59,307 nt of DNA from Dehalococcoidales bacterium (GCA_030654965.1 JAURWL010000252.1:1-59307), one strand, 5' to 3'. Shown: positions 8,743 through 18,284, counted from the first letter of the stretch. The notes: a model not told the origin generated them from the sequence alone. A program made the numbers and translations.

Positions 8743-11031
8743 ATGGCTAGCAATATCGGAAAAATAATTGCAGTTCGCTACCGGCAGGCGCTCGGTCAGT
8801 TCGGACTCAGTAGTTTGCTGACGATAATTGACATGGGTTTGGGTTTCCTGACCATCGCCATTGCCGTCTGGTCGATTGAACGCGCCGACTGGATTTCACC
8901 AGAGCCATCCCTTATCACCACCCTTGCCCTGGCAACAGCAACCGCCATTGTTCTGGCAAAGACACCACTAGCCCGTGGAATTGCCTTTCTACTTGCCATT
9001 GTTATCAGTATTGCCGTCATTTCCTGGCAGGGCATCCAATTGTTTGTTGCCACAGAAGACACTTCCGCTCTCCAACTCTGGTGGGATAGTATCAGCAGTG
9101 GCCGTCCCAGCGAAGGGACTATCTACTTTGCCATGTTCCTCAGTCTAATCACCTGGATTATCGGCTTTATTTCCATCTGGTTCATCCTGCGAAAACGTAA
9201 CTCATGGCCCGCGGTCATCATGGGTACGATAATGCTTATCGTTAACATGACCAACTTGCCGCGTGAGAACTATTACTTTTTCCCTCTTTATTTCCTGAGC
9301 GCTATCATACTCCTCGCATTAACGAATTTGGTAAAACAGGGGGGGGAACTGCTTAAATGGCAGGAGAAAAATGTACGCCGTGGATTTGCTTACTTTTCGG
9401 TAGCAGTCATCTCAATCAGTCTGGTCACGACGAGTATTGCTTATTTTGTCCCCGAGCCGCCTATCAATAATATTGGCATCAAACTGGACACCAGCTCAGT
9501 TAATAGCCGCAGTGTTGAGGAACTCTGGTTCAATATCTTCGCCGATGTTCGTAGCAAATGGACAACTCTGAAAAGCCAGGAGCAGGAAAAACTTCTCTTT
9601 AAAGACCCGTTGGTAACCGGCGATAAAATTCATTTCCTGATAAATACTGAGCTTTCAAATTACTGGCGAACACGCCGCTACGATGTTTACGAGGCATGGG
9701 GATGGTCGAGTACCCTCGAAACAGATAAACAACTGCGGGCGGGGGAACAGATTGCTTATGAAGAAGCGTTGCAGAACGGCAAAGCCGTTTTCTACACCGT
9801 GGAGAATCGGCTAAAAACAGATGTCATCCTCTCTCTCGGCGCAGTGACTTCAGTTGATATTCCAGCAAAACTTCAGACATTCTCGCAGGAACAGATTGAT
9901 GAGACTGCCACGTCGGCGACCGAGGCCAGGGATATTGCTGCCGTCGTCTCAACACAGGTCATTAGACCCTACCAACGTTACCGTGTAAGCGCTAATGTAA
10001 CAGTGACAACTCCAGAAGAACTAGCTGAGGCAGGTGAAGATTACCCGGAATGGGTGACAAGCCATTATCTGCAATTACCGGACGATTTTCCAAGCAGTGT
10101 CAGAAATCTCAGTGAAGAAATCACCAAAGATGCGAAAACGCCCTATGATAAGGCACTTGCGATTAAAGTATATCTCCGCCGTTTTCACTACGACCAGCTG
10201 GTGCAGACGCCACCCGCAAACAGTGACGGTGTGGAGTATTTTCTCTATGTAGCCGAGAGGGGAGTGTGCACCGAATTCGCTTCCGCGATGGCGGTGATGT
10301 TGCGCGCTACCGGCGTGCCGGCAAGAATTACTACCGGCTACTTCCGCGGGGAACTTGATGAGGAAACAGGATATTACACCATTCGCGGTCGTAACTACCA
10401 CGCCTGGGTGGAGGTCTACTTTCCGCAATACGGCTGGATTGAATTTGAAGCCACGCCGGCTACACCGGAAATAGTCACCACCGCGGAGATACTAGAAGAT
10501 TCCAACTATAATTTTTCCTTCTCCACAGGTGATGAGCTTCCCTTCTGGATGCTGGAAGACCCCTTCGGGCTTGGTTTTGAACAATCCCAGACACAGGCTA
10601 CCTTCAGGCGTCGTAGTTTCCCTTTGCCTTACATCTACCTCCTCAGCGCACTCACGCTCATTGTCATCGCCATTTATTCTGCCAGGGAAGCGCTTGACCG
10701 CTGGGTGAGACGTCTTCAGCGTGTTCACACCGCTGATGAAGCTTACCAACGTATGTGTCTGCTTGCTGAACGTGGGGAATCGGGACCTTTCGACTACGAG
10801 ACACCGGCGGAATTCAGTCGGCGTCTGACAAAATATCTGCCGGGACAGGAAGATACCATCGGCCTCGTTACACAGCTCTACCTTGGCGTCAGATATAGCC
10901 CGCGTAAATCAATCGAAGAGCAGGATAAAATCAAGATGCAAAAAGCCTGGGTAGAATTGGCTCCATCTTTAGTCAGACACATGTTGCGTCTGCGTAAATG
11001 GAAACTTGTCCGTCTCTTCTGGCATCCTTAA
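8743..11031 (+). CDS. Membrane transglutaminase-like protein (TgpA/DUF3488 type)
   Basis: A 762-residue membrane protein. The N-terminus (to ~250) has several transmembrane helices. A large extracytoplasmic region contains a transglutaminase-like core with C509 (G-V-C-T-E-F-A-S-A-M) and H553 (Y-H-A-W-V-E-V-Y-F). The third catalytic position is in W-I-E-F-E-A-T-P, giving Glu569 where Asp is more usual. Another helix lies at ~627-645 and the tail (DUF4129-like position) is cytoplasmic. It closes the MoxR-DUF58-TGase operon. Possible roles are peptide or isopeptide bond chemistry at the envelope; the substrate is unknown. Confidence 0.9.
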   Translation: MASNIGKIIAVRYRQALGQFGLSSLLTIIDMGLGFLTIAIAVWSIERADWISPEPSLITTLALATATAIVLAKTPLARGIAFLLAIVISIAVISWQGIQLFVATEDTSALQLWWDSISSGRPSEGTIYFAMFLSLITWIIGFISIWFILRKRNSWPAVIMGTIMLIVNMTNLPRENYYFFPLYFLSAIILLALTNLVKQGGELLKWQEKNVRRGFAYFSVAVISISLVTTSIAYFVPEPPINNIGIKLDTSSVNSRSVEELWFNIFADVRSKWTTLKSQEQEKLLFKDPLVTGDKIHFLINTELSNYWRTRRYDVYEAWGWSSTLETDKQLRAGEQIAYEEALQNGKAVFYTVENRLKTDVILSLGAVTSVDIPAKLQTFSQEQIDETATSATEARDIAAVVSTQVIRPYQRYRVSANVTVTTPEELAEAGEDYPEWVTSHYLQLPDDFPSSVRNLSEEITKDAKTPYDKALAIKVYLRRFHYDQLVQTPPANSDGVEYFLYVAERGVCTEFASAMAVMLRATGVPARITTGYFRGELDEETGYYTIRGRNYHAWVEVYFPQYGWIEFEATPATPEIVTTAEILEDSNYNFSFSTGDELPFWMLEDPFGLGFEQSQTQATFRRRSFPLPYIYLLSALTLIVIAIYSAREALDRWVRRLQRVHTADEAYQRMCLLAERGESGPFDYETPAEFSRRLTKYLPGQEDTIGLVTQLYLGVRYSPRKSIEEQDKIKMQKAWVELAPSLVRHMLRLRKWKLVRLFWHP

Positions 11032-11044
11032 TGTGGATGCTATG

Positions 11045-11836
11045 TTACTTCTTATCTTCGCCCAGTAGATGAGCCCGCATTTCCGCATATCCCGGAGGGT
11101 GCTGTGAACTAAAACGCATGAAGGTAGGAATGGGATAGCGGAATACGCCAGTTCGGTAATTCATCTCCAATGCTTTAACCGTTTGCTCCATTTTGTTGTA
11201 GGGAATTGAGAAACCGCACTCGTAGTCCTGTGGATGCGGGACAAGGCGTTCACCAGTACCTACAAGGGCGAACTGTGCTTCGTTTGTCTGTATCGCTTTT
11301 GTAATGTAAGTAGTGCACCCGGCGCCAGTCGTCAGCTTGACATCTAACCCGCCTTTACCTTGTCCACTCAGATATGCCGAAAGCAGTACCCAAATTTGCG
11401 CAGGGCTGGCATAAACCATAACCACATGCGGTTCAAAAGTGGCACGGTCTAATGGAGCGATGACCGCGTATTTATACTTTCCGTATTCAAATTTCGTCAT
11501 TTCCTGAATAGCCGCCGCCGCTCGTTCTTTGGTCATCCCCCACAACCCAATGCTGGCTTGAAATGTGCCATCTGTAATGTCCGCTGGTGGTTGAACGAAT
11601 CCAAGACTAATTGCCGGCACATAGCAGGAAACAGTTTTATCGATAGTTATCACCCAACCATAGCGCCGTGCCATCGCAATGGCATGACACAGCGAGATGG
11701 AAATACCCATATCACGGAGAGGTAGGCGCACTTTCTCCGGTAGTTCACTCTCTGAAGCACACATTCTGATAGCGATGGGGTAGGTCTGGGGTCGGAGATA
11801 CTGGTTAAAAGCATCGTTGATTTGTTTAAGCTCCAT
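11045..11836 (-). CDS. DUF169 family protein
   Basis: A 263-residue protein matching DUF169 (COG2043), a family common in anaerobes with no settled biochemical function. Recognisable features are the opening 'L..Y..P....PIAI....', the S-L-C-H-A-I-A-M-A-R segment, the central G-A-G-C-T-T-Y-I-T-K and the later C-G-F-S-I-P-Y-N-K. The conserved cysteines may bind metal or a cofactor, which is inference. It is transcribed alone, divergently from the CoA-transferase pair, with a GGAGGTGAGG ribosome site before ATG 11836. Confidence 0.85.
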   Translation of the reverse strand: MELKQINDAFNQYLRPQTYPIAIRMCASESELPEKVRLPLRDMGISISLCHAIAMARRYGWVITIDKTVSCYVPAISLGFVQPPADITDGTFQASIGLWGMTKERAAAAIQEMTKFEYGKYKYAVIAPLDRATFEPHVVMVYASPAQIWVLLSAYLSGQGKGGLDVKLTTGAGCTTYITKAIQTNEAQFALVGTGERLVPHPQDYECGFSIPYNKMEQTVKALEMNYRTGVFRYPIPTFMRFSSQHPPGYAEMRAHLLGEDKK

Positions 11837-11869
11837 TTGTCCTCACCTCCGGTAAGTTAATGCAGAACC

Positions 11870-11875
11870 ATTATA
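11870..11875 (-). promoter_or_regulatory. Putative -10 box of the DUF169 gene
   Basis: TATAAT on the minus strand lies 34 bp before the DUF169 start codon. No good -35 hexamer is seen at 17 bp. Confidence 0.45.
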
Positions 11876-11974
11876 GCAGATGGGCACACTGAAGATGCGC
11901 TCACTTACGTAACAAGGCGGGAAATTTCCTTTTTTACAACTCTGTACAGGATGTAAAGACATCGAAAAAACGCG

Positions 11975-12003
11975 TTGACTTTTTAAATAGTATCCGTTAC
12001 TAT
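11975..12003 (+). promoter_or_regulatory. Sigma-70-type promoter of the CoA-transferase operon
   Basis: TTGACT (11975-11980), a 17-bp spacer and TACTAT (11998-12003). These precede a GAGGAG ribosome site (12018-12023) and ATG 12030. The short leader and good spacing make this one of the clearer promoters in the window. Confidence 0.7.
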
Positions 12004-12029
12004 GCTGTAAACAGATTGAGGAGTAAATA

Positions 12030-13250
12030 ATGGCAGGCGTAGCGTTAGCAGGTATCAAGGTCGTTGAGTACACTACGATGGTCGCTGGTCCATACTGCGG
12101 TAAATTGCTGGCTGACTTGGGCGCCGATGTAATCAAAGTTGAACCGCCGGAGGGCGACCCCGCCCGTGCCTTCGGACCTTTCCCCGATGACAAACCCCAC
12201 CCCGAAAAAAGCGCCCTTTTTCTCTACAACAATACGAGTAAACGCGGTATCACACTGAATCTCAAGACGGCTGAAGGCAAGGAGCTATTCACACGCTTGA
12301 TTCAATGGGCGGATGCACTTATTGATAACTATCCCCCGGGGCATCTTGCGAGTATCGGATTCAACGATGAGGTGATTCAGAAACTAAATCCGCGACTTAT
12401 CCACACGTCAATCACACCCTACGGACGCACCGGTCCGAGAGCGCAGGTCAAGGGGGATGAATTAACCCTCGCCCATGCGAGCGGATTGGGGAATCTCTTA
12501 CCAGTGCGTTCTGTGGATACCAACCGGGCGCCGGTCAAACCCGGCGGTTTTCAAATTGCCTACCAGAGCGCTCTCAATGCGGCGGTGGTGACAATGGCGG
12601 CGCTTATCGGCAGGGGGAAAACAGGCAAGGGGCGTATAATCGATGTCTCCATGCAGGAAGCTATCATGGGATTATTACGCCCGGGTATCGCCAGCTCTCG
12701 CTACCAGCGCGCCACCTGGAGCCGTGTCCCCGACCGTCCGCCAGCTATGGGCAGAATGAAGACAAGCGATGGTTACCTGGTTCTCGGCGCAGTAGAAGAT
12801 AACCATTTCCGTATCCTGCGGGAGATGATGGGCAATCCGCCCTGGATGGCTGGCGACCAATGGCTCAATATGGCATACCGCTCTCATCACCTTATGGACA
12901 TTGCGCCGATGATGGATGCTTGGATGGAAAAACAGAACATGAAAGAGATTAGCGAAAAACTGGCAAAGCAGGGCGTCCCAATAGGTCCCATCAATTCCAT
13001 TAAGGACGTTATGGAGAATAAGCAATACGCATTCAGGCATTATTTCACTGAAGTCGAGCACCCGGCAACCGGTAAATATAAATACCCCGGCTGGCCCTAT
13101 TTAATGACAGCTTCACCACCGCAGGTCTCCCGTCCCGCTCCTCTCCTCGGACAGCATAATGAAGAGGTCATTTGCAGAGAGCTTAATTATTCTCGTGAAG
13201 GCTACCGCCAACTCCGGAAATCAGGCGCCTTCAGAAAGATACAGCGATGA
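12030..13250 (+). CDS. Family III (CaiB/BaiF) CoA-transferase, first subunit-like
   Basis: A 406-residue family III CoA-transferase fold. Opening motifs are V-V-E-Y-T-T-M-V-A-G-P-Y-C-G-K-L-L-A-D-L-G-A-D-V-I-K-V-E-P-P. Later come T-S-I-T-P-Y-G-R-T-G-P-R and G-K-T-G-K-G-R-I-I-D-V-S-M-Q-E-A. Family members move CoA between carboxylic acids via an active-site Asp, normally in a G-D motif ~25 residues before the 'TG.G' motif. Here that stretch reads P-G-G-F-Q-I-A-Y-Q with no Asp, so this copy may be catalytically altered. It overlaps the next CoA-transferase by 4 bp, suggesting a heteromeric enzyme. The substrate is unknown. Confidence 0.92.
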   Translation: MAGVALAGIKVVEYTTMVAGPYCGKLLADLGADVIKVEPPEGDPARAFGPFPDDKPHPEKSALFLYNNTSKRGITLNLKTAEGKELFTRLIQWADALIDNYPPGHLASIGFNDEVIQKLNPRLIHTSITPYGRTGPRAQVKGDELTLAHASGLGNLLPVRSVDTNRAPVKPGGFQIAYQSALNAAVVTMAALIGRGKTGKGRIIDVSMQEAIMGLLRPGIASSRYQRATWSRVPDRPPAMGRMKTSDGYLVLGAVEDNHFRILREMMGNPPWMAGDQWLNMAYRSHHLMDIAPMMDAWMEKQNMKEISEKLAKQGVPIGPINSIKDVMENKQYAFRHYFTEVEHPATGKYKYPGWPYLMTASPPQVSRPAPLLGQHNEEVICRELNYSREGYRQLRKSGAFRKIQR

Positions 13251-14476
13251 AAGATAATACTTTGCCCTTGGAAGGTATCAGAGTTGGAGATTTCAGCTGG
13301 GTATGGGCAGGACCTTTCGCCTGCATGTTGCTGGCGATGCTCGGCGCGGAAGTTATCAAAGTAGAAGGTCACAAACGGACAGACCTCATGCGTCACAGCG
13401 TTATCTGGCCTCTGGCAGACCCCGCCCCCGCCAACGTCCCTCCCAACCAGGGATTGGCATTCAACTCGGTTAATATGAATAAAAAGAGCCTCACCCTCGA
13501 TTTAAGCAAACCCGAAGGGGCGCTTCTAGCAAAACAACTGGCGGCGAAATGCGATATCGTCATCGATAATATGCGCGCCGGTGCTATGGAGCGGGTTGGA
13601 CTCGGTTACGAAGCTTTACGTAAACTCCGTCCGGATATTATCGTCCTTTCCTCAGGAAGCCGTGGGAAGGAAGGACCGGAAAGAGATTTCCCCGGTTACG
13701 CAACCATCCATAATGCCATCGGTGGGGTTGCTTACGTGACAGGTTACCCCGATGATGCCCCATCAACCACCGTCGGTGATACCGATTTGATGAATGCCAC
13801 CACCGCCGCATTCATTCTCCTGGCAGCCCTGCATCACCGCATGCAGACCGGTGAAGGACAGTTCATCGATTACTCCCAGTGTGAGGGTGTAACTTCACTC
13901 GCCGGAGAGATGGCACTCGGCTATCAGATGACAGGGAGAATACCGGAACGGATGGGCAATGCGCATCCCTATTATGCTCCTCATAACGTATACCGGTGCT
14001 GGGGTGTAGACCGCTGGCTGGCACTTGAAATACATTCTGATATTGAGTTCGCCGCCCTTGCCCGAGTTATCGGGAAACCGGAACTGGCTCAAGGCCGGCG
14101 TTTCAAAACCATGAGGGCACGTAAGCGTAATGAGCGGGTACTGGACCGGATTATCGAAGAGTGGACAAGGCAGAGGGACCGCGATTGGATGGTGAACGAG
14201 TTCTGTCAGGCAGGTCTGGCGGCGGCGCCGTCACGCGACTGGCAGGATATATACGCCGACCCCCACCTCCGCGCCCGTGATGCTTTTATCAAAGTCCAGC
14301 ACCCGGAAATCGGACCCCTGGAACTGGTGGGCGTTCCCTGGAAGATGAGCGATTATACGCCGCCACCGAACCGCGCTCCCCTGCTGGGTGAGCACAATGA
14401 CTACGTCCTGCGACGAATTCTGGGATTAACTGAACAACAGGTTAAGGAACTACGCGAGAAAGACGTGATTAACTAG
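13247..14476 (+). CDS. Family III (CaiB/BaiF) CoA-transferase, second subunit-like
   Basis: A 409-residue paralogue of the preceding gene. It begins with R-V-G-D-F-S-W-V-W-A-G-P-F-A-C-M-L-L-A-M-L-G and keeps the typical Asp region (T-T-V-G-D-T-D-L-M-N) before Q-T-G-E-G-Q-F-I-D-Y-S-Q. It is therefore the likely catalytic partner. The start codon overlaps the upstream stop (ATGA). Heteromeric family III CoA-transferases such as the benzylsuccinate enzyme BbsEF set a precedent for paired genes; substrates cannot be read from sequence. Two base pairs separate it from the DEDD exonuclease gene, so the operon continues. Confidence 0.92.
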   Translation: MKDNTLPLEGIRVGDFSWVWAGPFACMLLAMLGAEVIKVEGHKRTDLMRHSVIWPLADPAPANVPPNQGLAFNSVNMNKKSLTLDLSKPEGALLAKQLAAKCDIVIDNMRAGAMERVGLGYEALRKLRPDIIVLSSGSRGKEGPERDFPGYATIHNAIGGVAYVTGYPDDAPSTTVGDTDLMNATTAAFILLAALHHRMQTGEGQFIDYSQCEGVTSLAGEMALGYQMTGRIPERMGNAHPYYAPHNVYRCWGVDRWLALEIHSDIEFAALARVIGKPELAQGRRFKTMRARKRNERVLDRIIEEWTRQRDRDWMVNEFCQAGLAAAPSRDWQDIYADPHLRARDAFIKVQHPEIGPLELVGVPWKMSDYTPPPNRAPLLGEHNDYVLRRILGLTEQQVKELREKDVIN

Positions 14477-14478
14477 CG

Positions 14479-14985
14479 ATGAAACGGAAAACCGCCTCTG
14501 AAGCCTATCTTGATATCGAAACCACCGGACTCGCCCCGCCCTATGCCGAAATCACCGTCATCGGGGTATATCTGGTCGAGGGTGATAACAACCGGTTCGT
14601 GCAATTGGTGGGGAAAGACTGCTCGGTGGCTAATCTTCTGGAAGCGCTCGAGGGTGTGGACACTATTTACACCTATAACGGCTCGCGGTTCGACCTGCCC
14701 TTCATCCGGGATTATCTGGGCGTTAACCTATTTGACCTGTTCTCTCATCACGACCTGATGTACGACTGCTGGCAGTGCAACCTCTACGGCGGCTTTAAGA
14801 AAGTTGAGATGCAGTTGGGCATCAACCGGGAATTAAAAGGTATGGACGGCTATGACGCCGTATTATTGTGGCAGAGATACCTGCGTTACGATGATAAACG
14901 AGCCCTCAAGAAACTTCTCCATTATAATAGAGAAGATGTGGTAAACCTGAAGGTGTTACGGGACAAACTGAGCGATATCCGCTAG
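14479..14985 (+). CDS. DEDD-type RNase H-like 3'-5' exonuclease (YprB-like)
   Basis: A 168-residue single-domain exonuclease of the RNase_H_2/YprB group. The metal ligands are visible: D12 and E14 in Y-L-D-I-E-T-T-G, D72 in T-Y-N-G-S-R-F-D-L-P-F, and the terminal D153 in Y-N-R-E-D-V-V-N-L. It starts 2 bp after the CoA-transferase stop and is followed after 30 bp by an Fe-S RecB-like nuclease. The nuclease pair is probably the functional unit, and its coupling to the CoA-transferases may be incidental. Substrate, DNA or RNA, is unknown. Confidence 0.85.
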   Translation: MKRKTASEAYLDIETTGLAPPYAEITVIGVYLVEGDNNRFVQLVGKDCSVANLLEALEGVDTIYTYNGSRFDLPFIRDYLGVNLFDLFSHHDLMYDCWQCNLYGGFKKVEMQLGINRELKGMDGYDAVLLWQRYLRYDDKRALKKLLHYNREDVVNLKVLRDKLSDIR

Positions 14986-15015
14986 TAATCATTAACAGAC
15001 AACCGGGAGCGCGCT

Positions 15016-16212
15016 ATGCCCACCTATTCTCATTCACGATTAAGCGCCTACGAAAACTGCCCGCTTCAATTCAGGCTCAACTACATTGATAAAATCAAGC
15101 GGGAGACGGAAGGGATTGAAGCCTTTCTAGGCAACCGTATGCATGAGACTCTCCGAAAATGTTATGACGATATCCGCCGCACCAAACTCAACACAATCGA
15201 AGAACTCCTTGCCTGCTATGAAAGCCTGTGGCAGAAGAACTGGCACGATGACATTGTCATCAACCGTAAAGAATTGACGGCAGAGCACTACCGCAATCTG
15301 GGCAGGAAAATGCTGGAAACCTACTATCAACGCTATGCCCCTTTCGGCGCCGACATCACCATCGGCACGGAACTGATGCTCAATTTCGCACTTGACGACC
15401 GGAACAAGTACCGCTTCACGGGGCTGGTCGACCGTCTTGCCCGCGACCCGAACGGAGTCTTCTGGATTCACGATTACAAGAGCTCGGCACATCTCCCGAG
15501 TCAGGAAGACGCAGACAGGGAGAGACAACTTGCCCTATACCAGATTGGCGTCCGCAAACGCTGGCCCGATATCAAAGACATCCGACTCATCTGGCACTAC
15601 CTTGCCTTCGATTGCGAACTTATCTCCACGCGCACGGACGAATCTCTTATGGAATTGGTCGCTAACACCGCGCAGTTAATCGACCGCATCGAAGCCGATA
15701 TTGAATATGCCCCGAAAGAGTCGGTGCTTTGTGACTGGTGTGAGTACCCTGACCTCTGCCCTCTGCGCAAACACTTCTATATTGTGGAAAACCTGCCGCC
15801 GAACCAGTATCTCACCGAACCGGGCGTGGCGCTCGTCAATAAATATGCAGAATTGAAGCAAAAAGCCGGCGAAATCGACCGGGACATGGAACAAGTCAGA
15901 GAGGCACTAATTGATTACGCCCGCCGTGAAAACGTCACCGTCATCAAAGGAAGTGACCGCAAAGCTAGAATCAGGTCCGATATGAGGCTGAAATTCCCCG
16001 GCAAGAACGACCCGGAGCGTGACGTACTGGACAATATTATAGTTCAGGCAGGTAAATGGGCTGAGGTTTCTCAACTGGACACCGTTGCGCTGACCCGCAT
16101 AATTGAACACGAGAGCTGGGATAAAGCGTTAATTGACCGGATGATGAAACACGGCAAGCTGGAACAGACCACGATGATTTCCCTCTCAAAGCTAAGGGAG
16201 GGGGAAGAGTAA
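15016..16212 (+). CDS. PD-(D/E)XK nuclease with Fe-S cluster (RecB/AddB/Cas4-like)
   Basis: A 398-residue stand-alone RecB-family nuclease. Catalytic motifs are H43 (G-N-R-M-H-E-T), D139 (G-L-V-D-R), D153-Y-K155 (W-I-H-D-Y-K-S-S) and the Q171...Y175 helix. Four cysteines, C15 near the N-terminus plus C239, C242 and C248 after the core, match the AddB/Cas4 arrangement that holds a [4Fe-4S] cluster. A ~150-residue C-terminal region of unknown function follows, with a coiled-coil-like start (~270-300). No helicase or CRISPR genes are nearby. The upstream DEDD exonuclease suggests joint DNA-end processing in repair or defence. Confidence 0.88.
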   Translation: MPTYSHSRLSAYENCPLQFRLNYIDKIKRETEGIEAFLGNRMHETLRKCYDDIRRTKLNTIEELLACYESLWQKNWHDDIVINRKELTAEHYRNLGRKMLETYYQRYAPFGADITIGTELMLNFALDDRNKYRFTGLVDRLARDPNGVFWIHDYKSSAHLPSQEDADRERQLALYQIGVRKRWPDIKDIRLIWHYLAFDCELISTRTDESLMELVANTAQLIDRIEADIEYAPKESVLCDWCEYPDLCPLRKHFYIVENLPPNQYLTEPGVALVNKYAELKQKAGEIDRDMEQVREALIDYARRENVTVIKGSDRKARIRSDMRLKFPGKNDPERDVLDNIIVQAGKWAEVSQLDTVALTRIIEHESWDKALIDRMMKHGKLEQTTMISLSKLREGEE

Positions 16213-16365
16213 ACCAGAATTCGAAGCAGAAAGCAAGACCGGGGAATTACAGCGCATTATAAGTGACGCACAATTGATGTCCGGCTTAACCCGTATTTTA
16301 TACAATGGTCTCTTTCAGAAGGAATTCGATTTCACCATCGATTTCAACGCAGAAAAGGAGAGGAA

Positions 16366-17229
16366 ATGACACAAGACGCCATCGTCGTGGAGAACCTGAG
16401 CTACCACTATGGCAAAATTCTGGCGGTAGACCATATCAGCTTTCGAGTTGCCCGGCAAGAAATCCTCGGTTTCCTCGGGCCTAACGGCGCTGGCAAATCA
16501 ACCACTGTCAAGGTGCTCACCGGTCAACTGCGTCTACAAGAAGGTCATGCTACTTTGCTCGGGATGGATATCGCTCAGGACATCGAACGTGTACAGGCGC
16601 GTATGGGTGTCTGCTTCGAGCAACCCAATCTCTATGAACAAATGACCGCCCTGGAGAATCTCGAACTCTTCGCGAGGTTGTTTGACATGAAAAGTTTCGA
16701 TGGCTATGCCCTGCTGAAAAAGGTTGGACTGGAAGGGAGAGAAAAAGATAGAGTCGCTAATTACTCGAAAGGAATGAAACAGCGTCTGATGGTAGCACGT
16801 TCGCTCGTGAATCAGGCGGAAATACTTTTTCTTGACGAACCGACAACGGGTCTCGACCCGGTTTCCGCCGATTCTATCCGTAACCTGATTCTAAAGGAGC
16901 GGGAGCGAGGCGCCACCGTTTTCCTTACCACTCACGACATGTGGGAAGCAGACAAGCTCTGCGACCGGGTAGCATTTCTCAATCAGGGGAAAATTGCTTC
17001 TCTGGATACCCCGCACACGCTGAAACAACAGTACGGACAGCGCTCGCTGGTGGTGGAGATTTCTCGAAACGGTCAACTGGAAGAGCGCACCGTTACCCTG
17101 GACAAGCCGGAAACATCCGAGACGATGCGTGAGCTTTTCAGCCGTGAGAAAGTGGTCACGGTGCACAGCCAAGAAGCCACACTGGAGGATATTTTCCTCA
17201 AGGTGACCGGGCGGAGGCTGACCTTATGA
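16366..17229 (+). CDS. ABC transporter ATP-binding protein (ABC-2 type exporter)
   Basis: A 287-residue nucleotide-binding subunit. Walker A is G-P-N-G-A-G-K-S-T, the signature Y-S-K-G-M-K-Q-R, Walker B I-L-F-L-D-E-P-T-T-G-L-D, and the switch His T-T-H-D-M. The C-terminal extension resembles drug/antibiotic exporters of the CcmA (DrrA-like) family. ATG 16366 has GGAGAGG upstream. The 3' end overlaps the permease start by 4 bp; two permeases follow, forming a heteromeric exporter. The exported substrate is not evident. Confidence 0.95.
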   Translation: MTQDAIVVENLSYHYGKILAVDHISFRVARQEILGFLGPNGAGKSTTVKVLTGQLRLQEGHATLLGMDIAQDIERVQARMGVCFEQPNLYEQMTALENLELFARLFDMKSFDGYALLKKVGLEGREKDRVANYSKGMKQRLMVARSLVNQAEILFLDEPTTGLDPVSADSIRNLILKERERGATVFLTTHDMWEADKLCDRVAFLNQGKIASLDTPHTLKQQYGQRSLVVEISRNGQLEERTVTLDKPETSETMRELFSREKVVTVHSQEATLEDIFLKVTGRRLTL

Positions 17230-18284
17230 ACGCCCACCTGATTATGACGCTGATAAAAAAAGACCTGACTCTCTTTACTCGTAACCGGTTCTATTTCATT
17301 ATAACCATCGTCGGGCTGGTTATGTACATCCTGATGTACTTTGTGATGCCTAAGACAATGGATGAGACCCTTAAACTGGGCATCTATGCTCCAGGAATGC
17401 CATCATTCGAAAACTCTCTTGTTAGCGACCGTGGTATTGAAGCCAAATCCTTCACCACGCTGGAAGAATTACGAGAAGCTGTTATGCAGAATGAGTATCC
17501 TGCGGCTATCGCCCTGCCGGAGGACATGTTAACCCAACTAGCTACCGGACAGAAGCCGGTGGTGACGGTGTACTTTGCCGCCAGCGCCCCGGAGGAAATG
17601 AAAGGGGCTATTACCGCTCTGGTTAATCAATTGGCATATCTGGCGACAGGACAGGCGATACTGCTGGAAATGCAGAGCGAGGTCCTGGGTCCTGACCTGA
17701 TAGGAGCGCAGATACCCTGGCGCGACCGCTTTATTCCGATGATGGCAATACTTATTATGGGAACTGAAATCCTGAGTCTGGCGAGTCTCATCAGCACCGA
17801 AGTAGAGCAAAACACGGTACGGGCATTATTGGTGACACCACTAAAACTCCGTCACCTCTTCACCGCAAAAGCCATCCTGGGCATCGGACTGGCATTCATC
17901 CAGGTTCTGCTTTTTATGATTGTCGTCGGTGGCCTATCTCAGGAACCGCTGACGATGATACTAGGACTTTTCATCGGTAGTGTGCTGATAACCGGCTTGG
18001 GCTTTCTGGTAGCCTCACTGGCACGCGATATGATGGGCGTCACCACTTGGGGAATGATTGTGACCATCATCTTCTTCATCCCGGCTCTCGGAGGAATGAT
18101 TCCCGGCATGCTTTCCGGCTGGGCAAAAGTACTGCCGTCTTATCATCTGACCGACGCCATCAGCCGGCTGTCCAATTACGGCGCCAGCTTTCATGATATC
18201 AGCGGTCACTTTCTAATTATGCTTGGCTGGAGCGCCGCTTTCGCTGTTATCGGCATTATGACACTGGGGAGGCGATACAGATGA
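17226..18284 (+). CDS. ABC-2 type transporter permease (first)
   Basis: A 352-residue membrane protein. One N-terminal helix (~20-45) is followed by an extracytoplasmic region of ~130 residues and then about five helices (from ~175), the standard ABC-2 layout. It overlaps the ATPase gene by 4 bp and the next permease by 4 bp, so the three are translationally coupled. No sequence feature indicates the substrate. Confidence 0.92.
   Translation: MNAHLIMTLIKKDLTLFTRNRFYFIITIVGLVMYILMYFVMPKTMDETLKLGIYAPGMPSFENSLVSDRGIEAKSFTTLEELREAVMQNEYPAAIALPEDMLTQLATGQKPVVTVYFAASAPEEMKGAITALVNQLAYLATGQAILLEMQSEVLGPDLIGAQIPWRDRFIPMMAILIMGTEILSLASLISTEVEQNTVRALLVTPLKLRHLFTAKAILGIGLAFIQVLLFMIVVGGLSQEPLTMILGLFIGSVLITGLGFLVASLARDMMGVTTWGMIVTIIFFIPALGGMIPGMLSGWAKVLPSYHLTDAISRLSNYGASFHDISGHFLIMLGWSAAFAVIGIMTLGRRYR

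Noticed and set aside
15016-16212. Cas4 of a CRISPR system
   Set aside because: No cas1/cas2 or repeat-spacer array in the window; the protein is longer than typical Cas4.
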